Below are positions 26,401 to 34,012 of a DNA stretch of 64,000 nucleotides, piece by piece. Positions within the stretch are counted from its first letter, which is position 1, and every line of letters starts with the position of its first letter. This DNA is from UBA2450 sp045226015 (GTDB lineage Bacteria; Bacillota_I; Bacilli_A; RFN20; CAG-826): contig JBGVBY010000013.1 in NCBI GenBank assembly GCA_045226015.1, positions 62,001 through 126,000 of the forward strand, in the 5' to 3' direction. The notes below the pieces were generated by a model that did not search any database, was not told the DNA's origin, and saw only the letters and a program-made list of their open reading frames with translations. The translations under genes were made by a program, and so were the position numbers.

Positions 26401-26443
26401 AGCGGCAATAACTGGAGAAATTAGGGAGGTTAAAGATGAGTAA
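23405..26443 (+). CDS. addA: AddA-like helicase-nuclease
   Basis: This 1012-residue protein is the motor and second nuclease of AddAB. The start is the ATG at 23405, which overlaps the addB stop by eight bases; an earlier TTG lies inside addB. Domain order: Walker A GAGSGKT at residues 26-32, MVDEYQDT (motif II) near 360, DVKQSIYRFRGA near 385, and late helicase motif LYVALTRAKEK near 800. The C-terminal nuclease shows HEFPF, GYIDALI and NIIDFKLK near 940-970, with the catalytic Asp and Lys. It is shorter than B. subtilis AddA by about 200 residues. It overlaps the following gene by eight bases. Confidence 0.92.
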   Translation: MSKMDFSPKQEEAISASGSNYLISAGAGSGKTAVLTERIYRLAKEDKSLDHFLVLTFTNLAAAEMKDRVRKKLLEDEETLYLASEVDNAHIETFDSFSLYLVKKYFYLLGISKDISIVDNSILSIKRKKFLSDIFEERFANEDEKFLKLIDNYATKNTDVINDFIINILELGDKKADNYAFFSHLRNDFYSKEVVDSSIKKLIDEKKRDISFVINKSYELEDAEDVDQILEQLSPLLEISDYDELYNALKESFPRKKSKDATDGEYRDKIAGYYNKYVKITKDNDFGNREEITNHYLELKPYIEVIFDIVIEVEKRLDAFKKEYNAYSFGDISRFVLKLLNNKDIKEEISNSFKYIMVDEYQDTNDIQETVISLISKNNVYMVGDVKQSIYRFRGADCHIFQEKYESYKKEIGGKEIDLNTSYRSREEVVDFINDLFSQIFTKENNAIDYSNGHKFGFGRSAYNINKPDCSYKPEIYRFTYEKSQEVVEKECEIIIRDIKQKIHDHYQVYNGKEHHNCSYKDFAIIVDRSGAFDTYRRMFSEANIPLNVQDKETLFKSDIISVVKNLIKMLYYSLNSDYGSNYKHAYLSVARSFLFEYHDDDLYDIYQNKAFLNERFAQQIELIKEKLRFASLKDIFLTLYEEFDIYSSISKITQYYANAHKLEQLITIAEMMDTLNYTLEDLVEYFDDLSELDVDIDYRDSNIIEDSVTLINIHKSKGLEYGIVYYPGLSKAFNQSETQTCFLISDTYGPIIPSVDSDKSSLIIHLIRDDLSKADFEEKLRLLYVALTRAKEKIILVSAEKESKSKFKKASNSKCMNDILKLTDAFDKYSSEYSTEDVELNLPKSKDEKVNKITLKQVNVTSKEVIKLRASKELEEDIDESVLDFGSHLHAYLENVDLDNRSTEYIQDMRMRRYVNNVINSPLFKGIHNKDVRHEFPFYDEDSGVQGYIDALIIKDDEVNIIDFKLKHIDDEEYDKQLRTYKSYIKKITNKPIKMFLLAAITGEIREVKDE

Positions 26444-27536
26444 GAAATTAAGTGTTAATGAATTCAAAGAAATCATTATTAAAGCAGAACCAAATCAAGA
26501 AAAGAATGTCGATTATCTCTATGAGATATATGAAGAAACTTATGAAGGCATAAAAGAGATTAACGAGATTCCTAATGTTCCAAGCAATCTTGAGATCAAT
26601 TCATATGATCTTTCTTTCTTTGTTCTTGGAGAATTTACGTATTCCACTAGTGGGATGAACGAAGATTCATTAAACAAATTTAAGGGAAATCAAAACATCA
26701 AAGAAACAATGATAAACGTCGTTGCGGACAAATACCTTTCCTTATCTTTATACAATCATCACGAAATTAAACTCACTAATAGTTACTTACCTCCAATTTC
26801 ATCAATGGAACTTTATGTAAATTTGATGTCAAATATCGTTAATAGTTATCACCGTAACGATCCTAAAAATACATTAATTGTGGACCTTTTAACCAAGAGC
26901 CTATCAATTGCAAGATGCTCCCTAAAATTACTATGTGATGGATATGAAACTGAAGCGATGTCCATGTGGAGAACTTTGCACGAATGTGAAGCAATTCTAA
27001 TTATATTAGAAAAGTATGGAGACACGGCGATTAATTCGTACCTCAAACACATGGAATATGGACTTGTTTATAAAGATGCGTTGAAGGATAAAGAAAAGCA
27101 AGCAACTTTGTTTGCCCAAATAAAATCTGAAATGGCGGATCATGAACTCAAAAGTAAAGATATGAAAAAGTTTATCGAATACGGTTGGATGTATGCGATT
27201 GAGGATTATAAAACCATCCCTGAATTCAAACTAAACTTTAGAGATGGATTAGAGAAACTTGCTGGATTACATGCTTATAGTGATGTTTATATGATGAGTA
27301 GCGAAATTCTTCATAGCACCCCAATCCTCATCTATAGTAACAAGCGATACTTCTATTACTTAACACTTATAAATCTATATGAATCTTTCTTTAGGATTGA
27401 AAGTGTCTTTAAAAATCTCTTCTTCTCAAGAGTGAATCCGGAAGGAAAGAATAAATATCTCGAAATGAGAAATTTATATCTTTCACAATTAAAAAGTATT
27501 CATGATAGAGAGTCATTTAGTTTTAAAAGAAAATAG
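26436..27536 (+). CDS. Unrecognised protein in addAB operon (DUF5677-like)
   Basis: This is a 366-residue, mostly helical soluble protein. Around residues 170-190 the segment AMSMWRTLHECEAILIIL resembles the Arg-x3-Glu helix of DUF5677-type proteins, a family of unknown function. Its start ATG overlaps the addA stop by eight bases (ATGAGTAA), the same junction used between addB and addA, so translation is tightly coupled. That coupling suggests it acts with AddAB, for example in sensing or limiting end resection, or in phage defence, but no catalytic motif is visible. The family link is a tentative pattern match. Confidence 0.6.
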   Translation: MSKKLSVNEFKEIIIKAEPNQEKNVDYLYEIYEETYEGIKEINEIPNVPSNLEINSYDLSFFVLGEFTYSTSGMNEDSLNKFKGNQNIKETMINVVADKYLSLSLYNHHEIKLTNSYLPPISSMELYVNLMSNIVNSYHRNDPKNTLIVDLLTKSLSIARCSLKLLCDGYETEAMSMWRTLHECEAILIILEKYGDTAINSYLKHMEYGLVYKDALKDKEKQATLFAQIKSEMADHELKSKDMKKFIEYGWMYAIEDYKTIPEFKLNFRDGLEKLAGLHAYSDVYMMSSEILHSTPILIYSNKRYFYYLTLINLYESFFRIESVFKNLFFSRVNPEGKNKYLEMRNLYLSQLKSIHDRESFSFKRK

Positions 27537-27664
27537 TTATTAATATATTTATATATATTACATTTTATTCAGATTGTTCCTATTTTTATCAAGGAACATT
27601 ATAGGAGCAAAATAATTAGTAATTTTAATTATTTCTCACTATAATAGAGAGCGAGGATTTAGCT
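27537..27664 (+). promoter_or_regulatory. Intergenic region before mgtC with switch-like hairpins and -10 box
   Basis: TTGTTCCTAT (27574-27583) can pair with ATAGGAGCAA (27601-27610) over ten bases, or its TGTTCC (27575-27580) with GGAACA (27593-27598), and these are mutually exclusive. A TATAAT -10 box is at 27640-27645, with only a weak -35. An AGCGAGG ribosome site precedes the ATG at 27665. Confidence 0.45.
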
Positions 27665-28408
27665 ATGATTACATTTGATCAATATCTTGCAAATGAAGCA
27701 CTTAACTGGACAGAGAATGGATGGCCTGTTGGAAATTTAATTCTTTGTTTAACCGCTTTAGTGCTTACAGTTATTCTCGTCGGTATTGTTGGTATCGAAA
27801 GAGAATGGAGAGGACGTAGCGCTGGACTTAGAACCCACTTATTAGTTGGTATCGGTTCCTGTGTTGTCATGATTATCTCAATTTATGGATTCCCAATGGG
27901 TGTCGGTAATCGTGATGTTGCTCGTTTGGCCGCTCAAGTTGTTACTGGTGTCGGTTTCTTAGGCGCTGGAGTTATCATGCATCGTGAAAACGGTGTTAAG
28001 GGCTTAACTACTGCTGGAACTATCTGGGCTGCAATGACTATTGGTATTGCCTGTGGCTCGTTTAACTTCATCTTAGCCACTGTTGGTACTCTTCTTATTA
28101 CTGTTGTATTGGTCTTATTTAAGAAAATTGAAGCTAAAATCGGTAAGAGAAATCCAACTTTAGTGTTAGAAGCTCCTGCAAATGAACCAGTCTTAGAAAG
28201 AATCCTTACTGTTTCTAAAGAATTTGATTGCACAATCCATGGAGTTTCCACTTCATTAAAAGGTGAAGGTGATTCAAAACGATTAGAAATCACATTCCAA
28301 GTTGTCTTTGAAAGCAATGGTGGAGAGAACCGCTTAATTGAATATATCTCTAAGTTAGAGAGCGAAACTAAAGCGGTTAACATTCACCAATTAAACGCTC
28401 ATAAATAA
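27665..28408 (+). CDS. MgtC/SapB-family membrane protein
   Basis: This 247-residue protein is of the MgtC/SapB family. The motif GIEREWRGRSAGLRTHLLVG lies near residues 39-58, and a second conserved block RLAAQVVTGVGFLGAGVI near 90-107. About four to five helices fill residues 20-150, and a soluble C-terminal domain of about 90 residues follows, ACT-like in character. Family members relate to growth at low Mg2+ and to ATP synthase control in pathogens. Here the role is inferred from family only. It stands alone between two terminators and convergent genes. Confidence 0.88.
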   Translation: MITFDQYLANEALNWTENGWPVGNLILCLTALVLTVILVGIVGIEREWRGRSAGLRTHLLVGIGSCVVMIISIYGFPMGVGNRDVARLAAQVVTGVGFLGAGVIMHRENGVKGLTTAGTIWAAMTIGIACGSFNFILATVGTLLITVVLVLFKKIEAKIGKRNPTLVLEAPANEPVLERILTVSKEFDCTIHGVSTSLKGEGDSKRLEITFQVVFESNGGENRLIEYISKLESETKAVNIHQLNAHK

Positions 28409-28426
28409 TTTAATAAGGAAAAATAA

Positions 28427-28454
28427 AAGGAACCATCAAGGTTCCTTGTTTTTT
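28427..28454 (+). terminator. Terminator after mgtC
   Basis: AAGGAACC (28427-28434) pairs with GGTTCCTT (28440-28447) over eight bases with a 5-base loop and T-run (28449-28454). The nucleoside kinase gene converges on it from the other strand. Confidence 0.85.
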
Positions 28455-28464
28455 GTTTGTGATA

Positions 28465-30105
28465 TTACACGTCAGCGTAACAAGATCCACCGATGAATTC
28501 TCTAAGAATAGAATTGCATGGTACCCATTGATCTGGCATATCATCGAAGAATTTGAGCATTCTGATGAGTCTTTCAGCTACTGGGAAGTATGGATTTTCT
28601 TGCTCAATAGCACTTAATAGTGGCATTGCGTATTTCTTCATAACTGATAATTCTTCAGGTAAGAAGGAATTGAATACGTAGTTAGCGCCTTCTTGAGTTC
28701 TATAAATCCACTTGAATTCACCTTTACGAACGCTGGCCCACATGGACATGGTTTCAAGAGCGCTTGAACCTCTGAATTGATAGTCACGAACGATTCTTCT
28801 TAATAATCTTAAGTCAGTTAAGCTGAGTGGGTTGTGGTTATCAATATTGATTTGTCCTTGAGGAGCAATGAAGATTTTGAATTTTTGGTGTTGTGGAATG
28901 GATTCGGTCATTCTGTCATTAAGAGCGTGGATACCTTCAATAATGATTGGTTGGTTATCTGGAACTCTAAGAGTTCTACCTTTTACTCTATGACCGACTT
29001 TGAAGTCGAATTTTGGTAAGTCGACTGTTTCTCCAGCAACGAGGTCTGCCATATTCTTGTTGAATAAATCAACATCTAAGGCATCGACTGCTTCTAAGTC
29101 AGGATTACCATCTTCATCTTTTGGTGCTTGATCTCTTGGTAAGTAGTAGTCATCCATAGAAATTCTAATTGGATCAATACCACGGGATAAGAGTTCAATT
29201 CTTAATCTGTTTGCGAATGTGGTTTTACCGCTACTAGATGGACCAGCGATACAAATTAAACGAATGTTGTCTTTGTCACTTTCGATTAATTCACCGAGTT
29301 CACATAATTGACGGTTGTGACGTTGTTCACCTAAAGTGATGACATCGATATCGCCATCTTTTTCAATACGATGGTTGATGTTAACGATGCTATCGAAACG
29401 GGTTGCGACACCCCATTCATAGGCTTTCTTGAGTGTTTTACCGAATGTTGGGGAATCTTCGAAATCTGGGATTTCTCCACCCATCTCTTCACGAGGATAT
29501 TGGATGATAACACCTGGATGGAAATATCTAATTTTCCATTTTTTGATATATCCGGTTGATGGAACCATACGGTTATACATGTAGTTCTTGTATCCATCAC
29601 AATCATACAAGTGACATGTTTTTTCTGGACGGTATTCTAAGATTTCTAATTTATCTTCGAACCCTTCCTTCTTTAAGACTTTTTTAGCTTCTTCTTTAGA
29701 AACGATTGATCTCACTAGAGGATAATCCGCTGCAACAATCTTATTCATTTCTTCTTCAAGTTCTTTAACAAACGCGGTGTTTGCAACAAAACCTGGAGTA
29801 AGGATTTGCATAAAGACTGCTCTAGATACGTTATAGGAGAATCTCACACTGACTTTTGGTTGAATTCTGCTCATTGCCATAGCAACTAAGAATCTAAGTG
29901 ATGCTTCATATGTTTGTTTAGCGTCACGATCTTTATTGGTTAATGCAACGACAGAAGAATCTTTGTCTAAAACATAAGTGAGTTCTCTGACACGATTGTT
30001 AACATAGGCACAGACGATTGATTTGTCTGGACCAACAACGTCAAGGACAGAAATTGGCTTATCATAAGTCTTTTTTTCGCCATTAAAAGTAATGTTAAAT
30101 GACAT
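28465..30105 (-). CDS. Nucleoside kinase with TGS and threonyl-tRNA-synthetase-like domains
   Basis: This 546-residue protein belongs to the uridine-kinase-related family found in Bacilli and Clostridia. An N-terminal TGS domain (about residues 1-65) is followed by a region with CHLYDCDGYKNYMY (about 165-180) resembling the second additional domain of ThrRS. The C-terminal kinase carries the P-loop GPSSSGKTTF near residues 287-296 and the ISMDDYYLPRD segment near 320. Nucleoside phosphorylation is inferred from the kinase domain; the TGS part suggests RNA or ribosome contact. Divergent promoter to the phosphofructokinase gene; GGAGA ribosome site present. Confidence 0.87.
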   Translation of the reverse strand: MSFNITFNGEKKTYDKPISVLDVVGPDKSIVCAYVNNRVRELTYVLDKDSSVVALTNKDRDAKQTYEASLRFLVAMAMSRIQPKVSVRFSYNVSRAVFMQILTPGFVANTAFVKELEEEMNKIVAADYPLVRSIVSKEEAKKVLKKEGFEDKLEILEYRPEKTCHLYDCDGYKNYMYNRMVPSTGYIKKWKIRYFHPGVIIQYPREEMGGEIPDFEDSPTFGKTLKKAYEWGVATRFDSIVNINHRIEKDGDIDVITLGEQRHNRQLCELGELIESDKDNIRLICIAGPSSSGKTTFANRLRIELLSRGIDPIRISMDDYYLPRDQAPKDEDGNPDLEAVDALDVDLFNKNMADLVAGETVDLPKFDFKVGHRVKGRTLRVPDNQPIIIEGIHALNDRMTESIPQHQKFKIFIAPQGQINIDNHNPLSLTDLRLLRRIVRDYQFRGSSALETMSMWASVRKGEFKWIYRTQEGANYVFNSFLPEELSVMKKYAMPLLSAIEQENPYFPVAERLIRMLKFFDDMPDQWVPCNSILREFIGGSCYADV

Positions 30106-30138
30106 AACTGTTCTCCTTATCTTTACGAATGCATAGAT

Positions 30139-30167
30139 ATTGTATTAAAAGTAGCGTATTTATTCAA
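30139..30167 (-). promoter_or_regulatory. Promoter of nucleoside kinase gene
   Basis: On the minus strand TTGAAT (30167-30162) and TACAAT (30144-30139) are 17 bases apart, and the gene starts about 34 bases downstream. Confidence 0.75.
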
Positions 30168-30214
30168 TGAAATTGTGTGTACGCTGGTGATATATGCGAT
30201 ATTTTCGATTTATA

Positions 30215-30242
30215 TTGAATATTATATTATTAATAAGATAAT
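30215..30242 (+). promoter_or_regulatory. Promoter of phosphofructokinase-ATP synthase transcript
   Basis: TTGAAT (30215-30220) and GATAAT (30237-30242) are 16 bases apart, and AGGAG plus ATG (30274) follow. The seven-gene and larger downstream array begins here unless internal promoters exist. Confidence 0.65.
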
Positions 30243-30273
30243 ATTAGAGTTGGAAATTAGGAGAAGTATTTAT

Positions 30274-31476
30274 ATGAAAAACATGGTTTATATTCAATCA
30301 GGTGGACCAACCTCTGTTATCAACACATCTCTTTATGGTGCGATTAAAGAGGCAAAATTACATCGTGATCAAATCGATCACATCTATGGTTCACTTAACG
30401 GTATTGAAGGAATGATTGATGATCGCTTAATTGATATCGATCAAGAAAGTGATGAACAAATCGAATTATTACTTCAAACACCAGGTAGTATCTTAGGTAC
30501 AACAAGAAGAAAATTACCAAAAGACGTTCATGATCCAATCTATATGAAAATCGTCGACACAATGAAGAAAAGAGACATCAAATATGTCTTCGTCAATGGT
30601 GGCAACGATTCCATGGATACATGTAACAAGTTATCTATTCTTTGTAATGAACTCAAACTCGATGTCAGAGTCATCGGAGTTCCAAAAACAATCGATAACG
30701 ATTTAGCGTGTACTGACCACTCTTTAGGTTTCCCAAGTGCCGCTAAATTTGTCATCAACACAATCAACGCTTTAAGCATGGACGCTAACTGCTTCAAAGT
30801 TGGTAAAGTCCACGTCGTTGAAATCATGGGTAGAAACGCTGGTTGGCTTACTGCTGCTAGTGACTTACTCCCAGAACAAACTAGACCTCACTTAATCTAT
30901 ATCCCAGAGAACAAATTCGATTTAGAAAAATTCTTAGTGGATGTTAAGAAAGTCTATGATGAAAAAGGCTATGCGATGGTTGCTATTTCCGAAGGAATTG
31001 AATTCGAAAGAAGCAACAAGAACACTAGAGTTGATGGTTTTGGCCACGCTCAACTTGGTGGAGCCGCTGCTGGACTTTGCGAAATCATCGAAGATCGCTT
31101 AGATTTACCAACTAGAGCTGTGGAATTCTCTTTAACTCAAAGAGCGTGCCCACTTGCTATCTCTAAAGTTGATAGAGAAGAAGCAATCAAGACTGGTGAA
31201 ACCGCAGTTAAAGCTGCTCTTAGTGGAGTTACCGGTAAGATGGTCATCTTCAAAAGAGTTTCTCAAAACCCATATAAGATTGACTTCCAATTAGCAGACT
31301 TATCCTTAGTTGCTAATGCGGAAAGTGTTATCAAACCATCTATGATGGTCGATGATACAAGAATGAGCCAAGAATTTAGAGATTATGTTGCTCCACTTAT
31401 TCAAGGTGAAATCGAACTCAAAACTAAAGACGGCATCGTCACTATGGCGTCTTGGAAAAAAGTATTGGTTAAATAA
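30274..31476 (+). CDS. pfp: Pyrophosphate-type phosphofructokinase
   Basis: This 400-residue enzyme interconverts fructose-6-phosphate and fructose-1,6-bisphosphate. The start is the ATG at 30274, which has AGGAG ten bases upstream; the frame is open for 33 codons further but lacks a site. Family motifs: GGPTSVINTS near 10, GGNDSMDT (109-116) and GVPKTIDND (135-143). Asp after the first acidic position and Lys before TIDND are the residues that mark the PPi-using type; the ATP type has Gly in both. The first acid of the site is Asn here instead of Asp, which is odd. Overlaps the atpI start by one base. Confidence 0.85.
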   Translation: MKNMVYIQSGGPTSVINTSLYGAIKEAKLHRDQIDHIYGSLNGIEGMIDDRLIDIDQESDEQIELLLQTPGSILGTTRRKLPKDVHDPIYMKIVDTMKKRDIKYVFVNGGNDSMDTCNKLSILCNELKLDVRVIGVPKTIDNDLACTDHSLGFPSAAKFVINTINALSMDANCFKVGKVHVVEIMGRNAGWLTAASDLLPEQTRPHLIYIPENKFDLEKFLVDVKKVYDEKGYAMVAISEGIEFERSNKNTRVDGFGHAQLGGAAAGLCEIIEDRLDLPTRAVEFSLTQRACPLAISKVDREEAIKTGETAVKAALSGVTGKMVIFKRVSQNPYKIDFQLADLSLVANAESVIKPSMMVDDTRMSQEFRDYVAPLIQGEIELKTKDGIVTMASWKKVLVK

Positions 31477-31868
31477 TGAAATTATTAAGAAAGCTTGATA
31501 GCCATCTTCTCACTGCTTTAATTGTCTTTATGACTGGAGTAGTGGGATTTGCTGTTACAAGTTTTCTTCTTAATACGAAGTATTTAGACATTCCACTAGG
31601 GTTTATTCTCTTTAGTGGAATTGTTGCGTTAATCTACGTTTTATCTCATTTATTGTTAGCAATTGATAGACGTAGAGGAACAGCAACGTTCTCAATTATT
31701 GCAATTACCTTACGACTAGTCGTAATGGCGGTAGTTCTCTTAATGTTCTTTCTACTTTATTACAGGTGGAACGTTAAGTTATTTAACATCTTTGTTTTAA
31801 TTGGGATGTATTCAGTAGGAGTAATAACATTCCTACTCATCAATTTATTCAACGAAGGAAAGGAGTAG
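31476..31868 (+). CDS. atpI: ATP synthase subunit I-like protein
   Basis: This is a 130-residue membrane protein with four predicted helices, and its gene is placed directly before the ATP synthase a-subunit gene. Subunit I proteins assist in assembly of the c ring in Bacilli. The sequence has no strong motif, so the call is by position, size and topology. It starts at the last base of the pfp stop and is four bases from the next gene, thus part of the operon. Confidence 0.65.
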   Translation: MKLLRKLDSHLLTALIVFMTGVVGFAVTSFLLNTKYLDIPLGFILFSGIVALIYVLSHLLLAIDRRRGTATFSIIAITLRLVVMAVVLLMFFLLYYRWNVKLFNIFVLIGMYSVGVITFLLINLFNEGKE

Positions 31869-31871
31869 ACA

Positions 31872-32648
31872 GTGGTTCAACTTTCAACTAAAGAAATTAT
31901 TGAAAGACTAGGCGACACAAGCGCTGGATTATCAGGCGAAACGATATCCTCACTAATCATTGTGGGTATTATTTGCTTGTTAAGCTTTTATGTTGCGATT
32001 CGCGCTAGATTTGCTGATCCACTTAAAAAACCTCGTGGTATCCTTTTCCTTTTTGAAGTTTTAGTCGAATTATTTGATGGATTAGTAGAAAGCCTAATGG
32101 GCAAAAGATATCGCGGCTTTGGAGGAGTTATCTTCGCTATTGCTAGCTATACCTTCTTAGCCTTTATTTGGGGCTTAACTGGTCTACCATCTCCAATTGT
32201 TTATCTAGCTACTCCATTATCACTTGGCTTTGTGGCCTTTGTGATGATTCATGGAAACGCTGCTAGATTTAATAAATTTGGCTATTTCAAGCGTTATATT
32301 GAACCAGTTCCAGTGTTCCTACCTGTAAACTTAATCTCCATGTGGGCGCCTTTACTATCGCTTACTATGCGTATGTTTGGTAACGCTCTTGCGGGTTGGA
32401 CAGTTATGACGCTTGTATATCAAGCGCTTGGAAACATTGGAGATAATGTCTGTAAAATTGTCGAAGACAATATGACTGTTGGAAATGTGATTTCCCCATT
32501 CATTACCCCAATTTTACATGCCTATTTTGATTTATTCTCTGGTCTTATCCAGACAATAGTTTTCATCTTCTTAACGATGATCTTTGTCGCTAATGAAGGA
32601 CCAGATGATGATGAAGTACAAGAAATTTCAGTGAAAGGAGGAAAGTAA
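31872..32648 (+). CDS. atpB: F-type ATP synthase subunit a
   Basis: This 258-residue membrane protein forms the ion half-channels. It starts at a GTG with AGGAG just upstream. The conserved arginine of the ion path is in SLTMRMFGNALAGW, near residue 168, and the final helices (FDLFSGLIQTIVFIF) match the usual C-terminal pattern. About six helices are visible. The coupling ion is suggested to be Na+ by the c subunit that follows at one base spacing. Confidence 0.92.
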   Translation: MVQLSTKEIIERLGDTSAGLSGETISSLIIVGIICLLSFYVAIRARFADPLKKPRGILFLFEVLVELFDGLVESLMGKRYRGFGGVIFAIASYTFLAFIWGLTGLPSPIVYLATPLSLGFVAFVMIHGNAARFNKFGYFKRYIEPVPVFLPVNLISMWAPLLSLTMRMFGNALAGWTVMTLVYQALGNIGDNVCKIVEDNMTVGNVISPFITPILHAYFDLFSGLIQTIVFIFLTMIFVANEGPDDDEVQEISVKGGK

Positions 32649-32649
32649 T

Positions 32650-32883
32650 ATGAACATTGCTCTTGCTGCTGCTATTGCTATTTTAGCAGTTATGCCTTCT
32701 GCGTTAGGTGAAGCTTGGGTCTGTGCGAAAACCGTTGAAGGTATGAGTAGAAACCCAGAATTATATTCTAAACTCAGAAGTAATATGATCGTTGCTTGTG
32801 CACTTGTTGAAACAACCGCTATTTATGCGTTCGTTACTGCACTTATGATCATCTTTACAATGAATACACCAGCTGCTGCTTAA
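32650..32883 (+). CDS. atpE: F-type ATP synthase subunit c
   Basis: This 77-residue hairpin of two helices joined by the SRNP loop (residues 33-36) forms the rotor ring. The ion-binding carboxylate is E54 in LVETTAIY. Relative to well-known Na+ rotors, E54 is followed by Thr55 and five residues later by Tyr59, and a second glutamate, E21 (in ALGEAW), falls exactly at the equivalent of position 32. This pair of carboxylates is known from Na+-driven c rings. The glycine-rich first helix of H+ types (GxGxGxG) is largely missing. A GGAGG ribosome site (32637-32643) lies ahead. Confidence 0.95.
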   Translation: MNIALAAAIAILAVMPSALGEAWVCAKTVEGMSRNPELYSKLRSNMIVACALVETTAIYAFVTALMIIFTMNTPAAA

Positions 32884-32898
32884 TAAGGAGGACTATTG

Positions 32899-33471
32899 AT
32901 GAAAAAGAAGATTATCTTCTTGCTACCAGCTTTATTATTGCTCACTGGATGTACGATTAATATTAGTGGTGATGATATTGCAAACAAGCTTTTCCCAAAT
33001 TGGGTGTCTTTTGTCGTCCAATTAGGTGCTTTAGTCGTCCTTATTTTAGTGGTGTTGATCTTTGGCTATAAACCAATAAAAAAGATTATCAATAAACGTC
33101 AAGATCACATTATGCAAAACATTAAAGACGCTGAAGAGAGTAAAGCTATCTGGCAGCAAAACGAACTTGAATCAAAAGAAAAAGTCCTTGCAAGTAGTAG
33201 GACGGCGGCGGATATCGTTGCCGAAGCGAAAGTGGAAGCGAATAAAGAACGCGACCTCATCTTAGAACAAACACGTATTGATGTAGAAAAGATGAAAAAA
33301 GACGCTGAAAACGATATAACTCGTATGGAAATCGAAGCGAAAGAACAAATCAGAAAAGAAATGGTCTCTGTCGCTTTAGACGCCTCCAAAGAGTTACTTG
33401 GAAGAGAAGTCTCTTCTAAAGACAACGACCGTTTACTCGAAGAATTTATTGAGGAAATTGAAAACAAATAA
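32899..33471 (+). CDS. atpF: F-type ATP synthase subunit b with lipoprotein signal
   Basis: This 190-residue protein is the peripheral stalk subunit. The start is the ATG at 32899, with AGGAGG before it. Residues 1-18 form a lipoprotein signal ending in LLTG-C18, and the following helix (residues 36-60) is the usual membrane anchor. Residues 60-190 are a long charged coiled coil, including KEKVLASSRTAADIVAEA. A lipidated b subunit is known in Mollicutes and is unusual elsewhere. Two bases from atpH. Confidence 0.92.
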   Translation: MKKKIIFLLPALLLLTGCTINISGDDIANKLFPNWVSFVVQLGALVVLILVVLIFGYKPIKKIINKRQDHIMQNIKDAEESKAIWQQNELESKEKVLASSRTAADIVAEAKVEANKERDLILEQTRIDVEKMKKDAENDITRMEIEAKEQIRKEMVSVALDASKELLGREVSSKDNDRLLEEFIEEIENK

Positions 33472-33473
33472 TT

Positions 33474-34001
33474 ATGAAAGAAATCACTTCACGTTATGCG
33501 GAAGCCCTATTTTCTTTAAAGAAAGACTCTAAGAAATTAGAAGCTACTCAAGAAGAAGTTAGGGCGTTAAAGAAGATTTTCGATGAAAATCCTGATTTCG
33601 TTGTTGTTTTATCATCCTCATATAAAACATTAGAAGAAAAAATTGAAGTCATTGATAAGACACTTAAAGGTGTAGATGAAGACATCAAATCTTTAATAAA
33701 GATTGTCTGTCAGAATCACCGTGCTTCTTACTTAGATGAAATCTTCTCTAATTTTATTTCTTTGGCAAACGAATATCGTGGTGTGAAAGAAGGTTTAGTG
33801 TACTCAACTGAAAAATTGAGTGAAGCACAACTCGCTAAACTGAACAAAAAGATTAGTGAGGTTGAAGACCAACCAACTGATCTTAAAAACATAATTGATC
33901 CTTCACTTATTGGAGGAGTAAAAGTTGTGATTAACGACCATATCTATGATGGCTCTATTAAACACCATCTCGAAGATATGAAATTATCCTTACTTAAATA
34001 G
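33474..34001 (+). CDS. atpH: F-type ATP synthase subunit delta
   Basis: This 175-residue subunit links the stator stalk to the catalytic head. The start MKEITSRYAEALF is the typical delta N-terminus. The C-terminus contains LIGGVKVVINDHIYDGSIKHHL, matching the family's final GGxxI-like segment. Length is normal. It is separated from atpF by two bases and from atpA by 11. Confidence 0.93.
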   Translation: MKEITSRYAEALFSLKKDSKKLEATQEEVRALKKIFDENPDFVVVLSSSYKTLEEKIEVIDKTLKGVDEDIKSLIKIVCQNHRASYLDEIFSNFISLANEYRGVKEGLVYSTEKLSEAQLAKLNKKISEVEDQPTDLKNIIDPSLIGGVKVVINDHIYDGSIKHHLEDMKLSLLK

Positions 34002-34012
34002 GAGGTAAGAAT

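Noticed and set aside
26436..27536. The 366-residue gene as a toxin-antitoxin or abortive infection component.
   Set aside because: No catalytic motif or partner gene supports it; only a weak DUF5677-like helix was seen.
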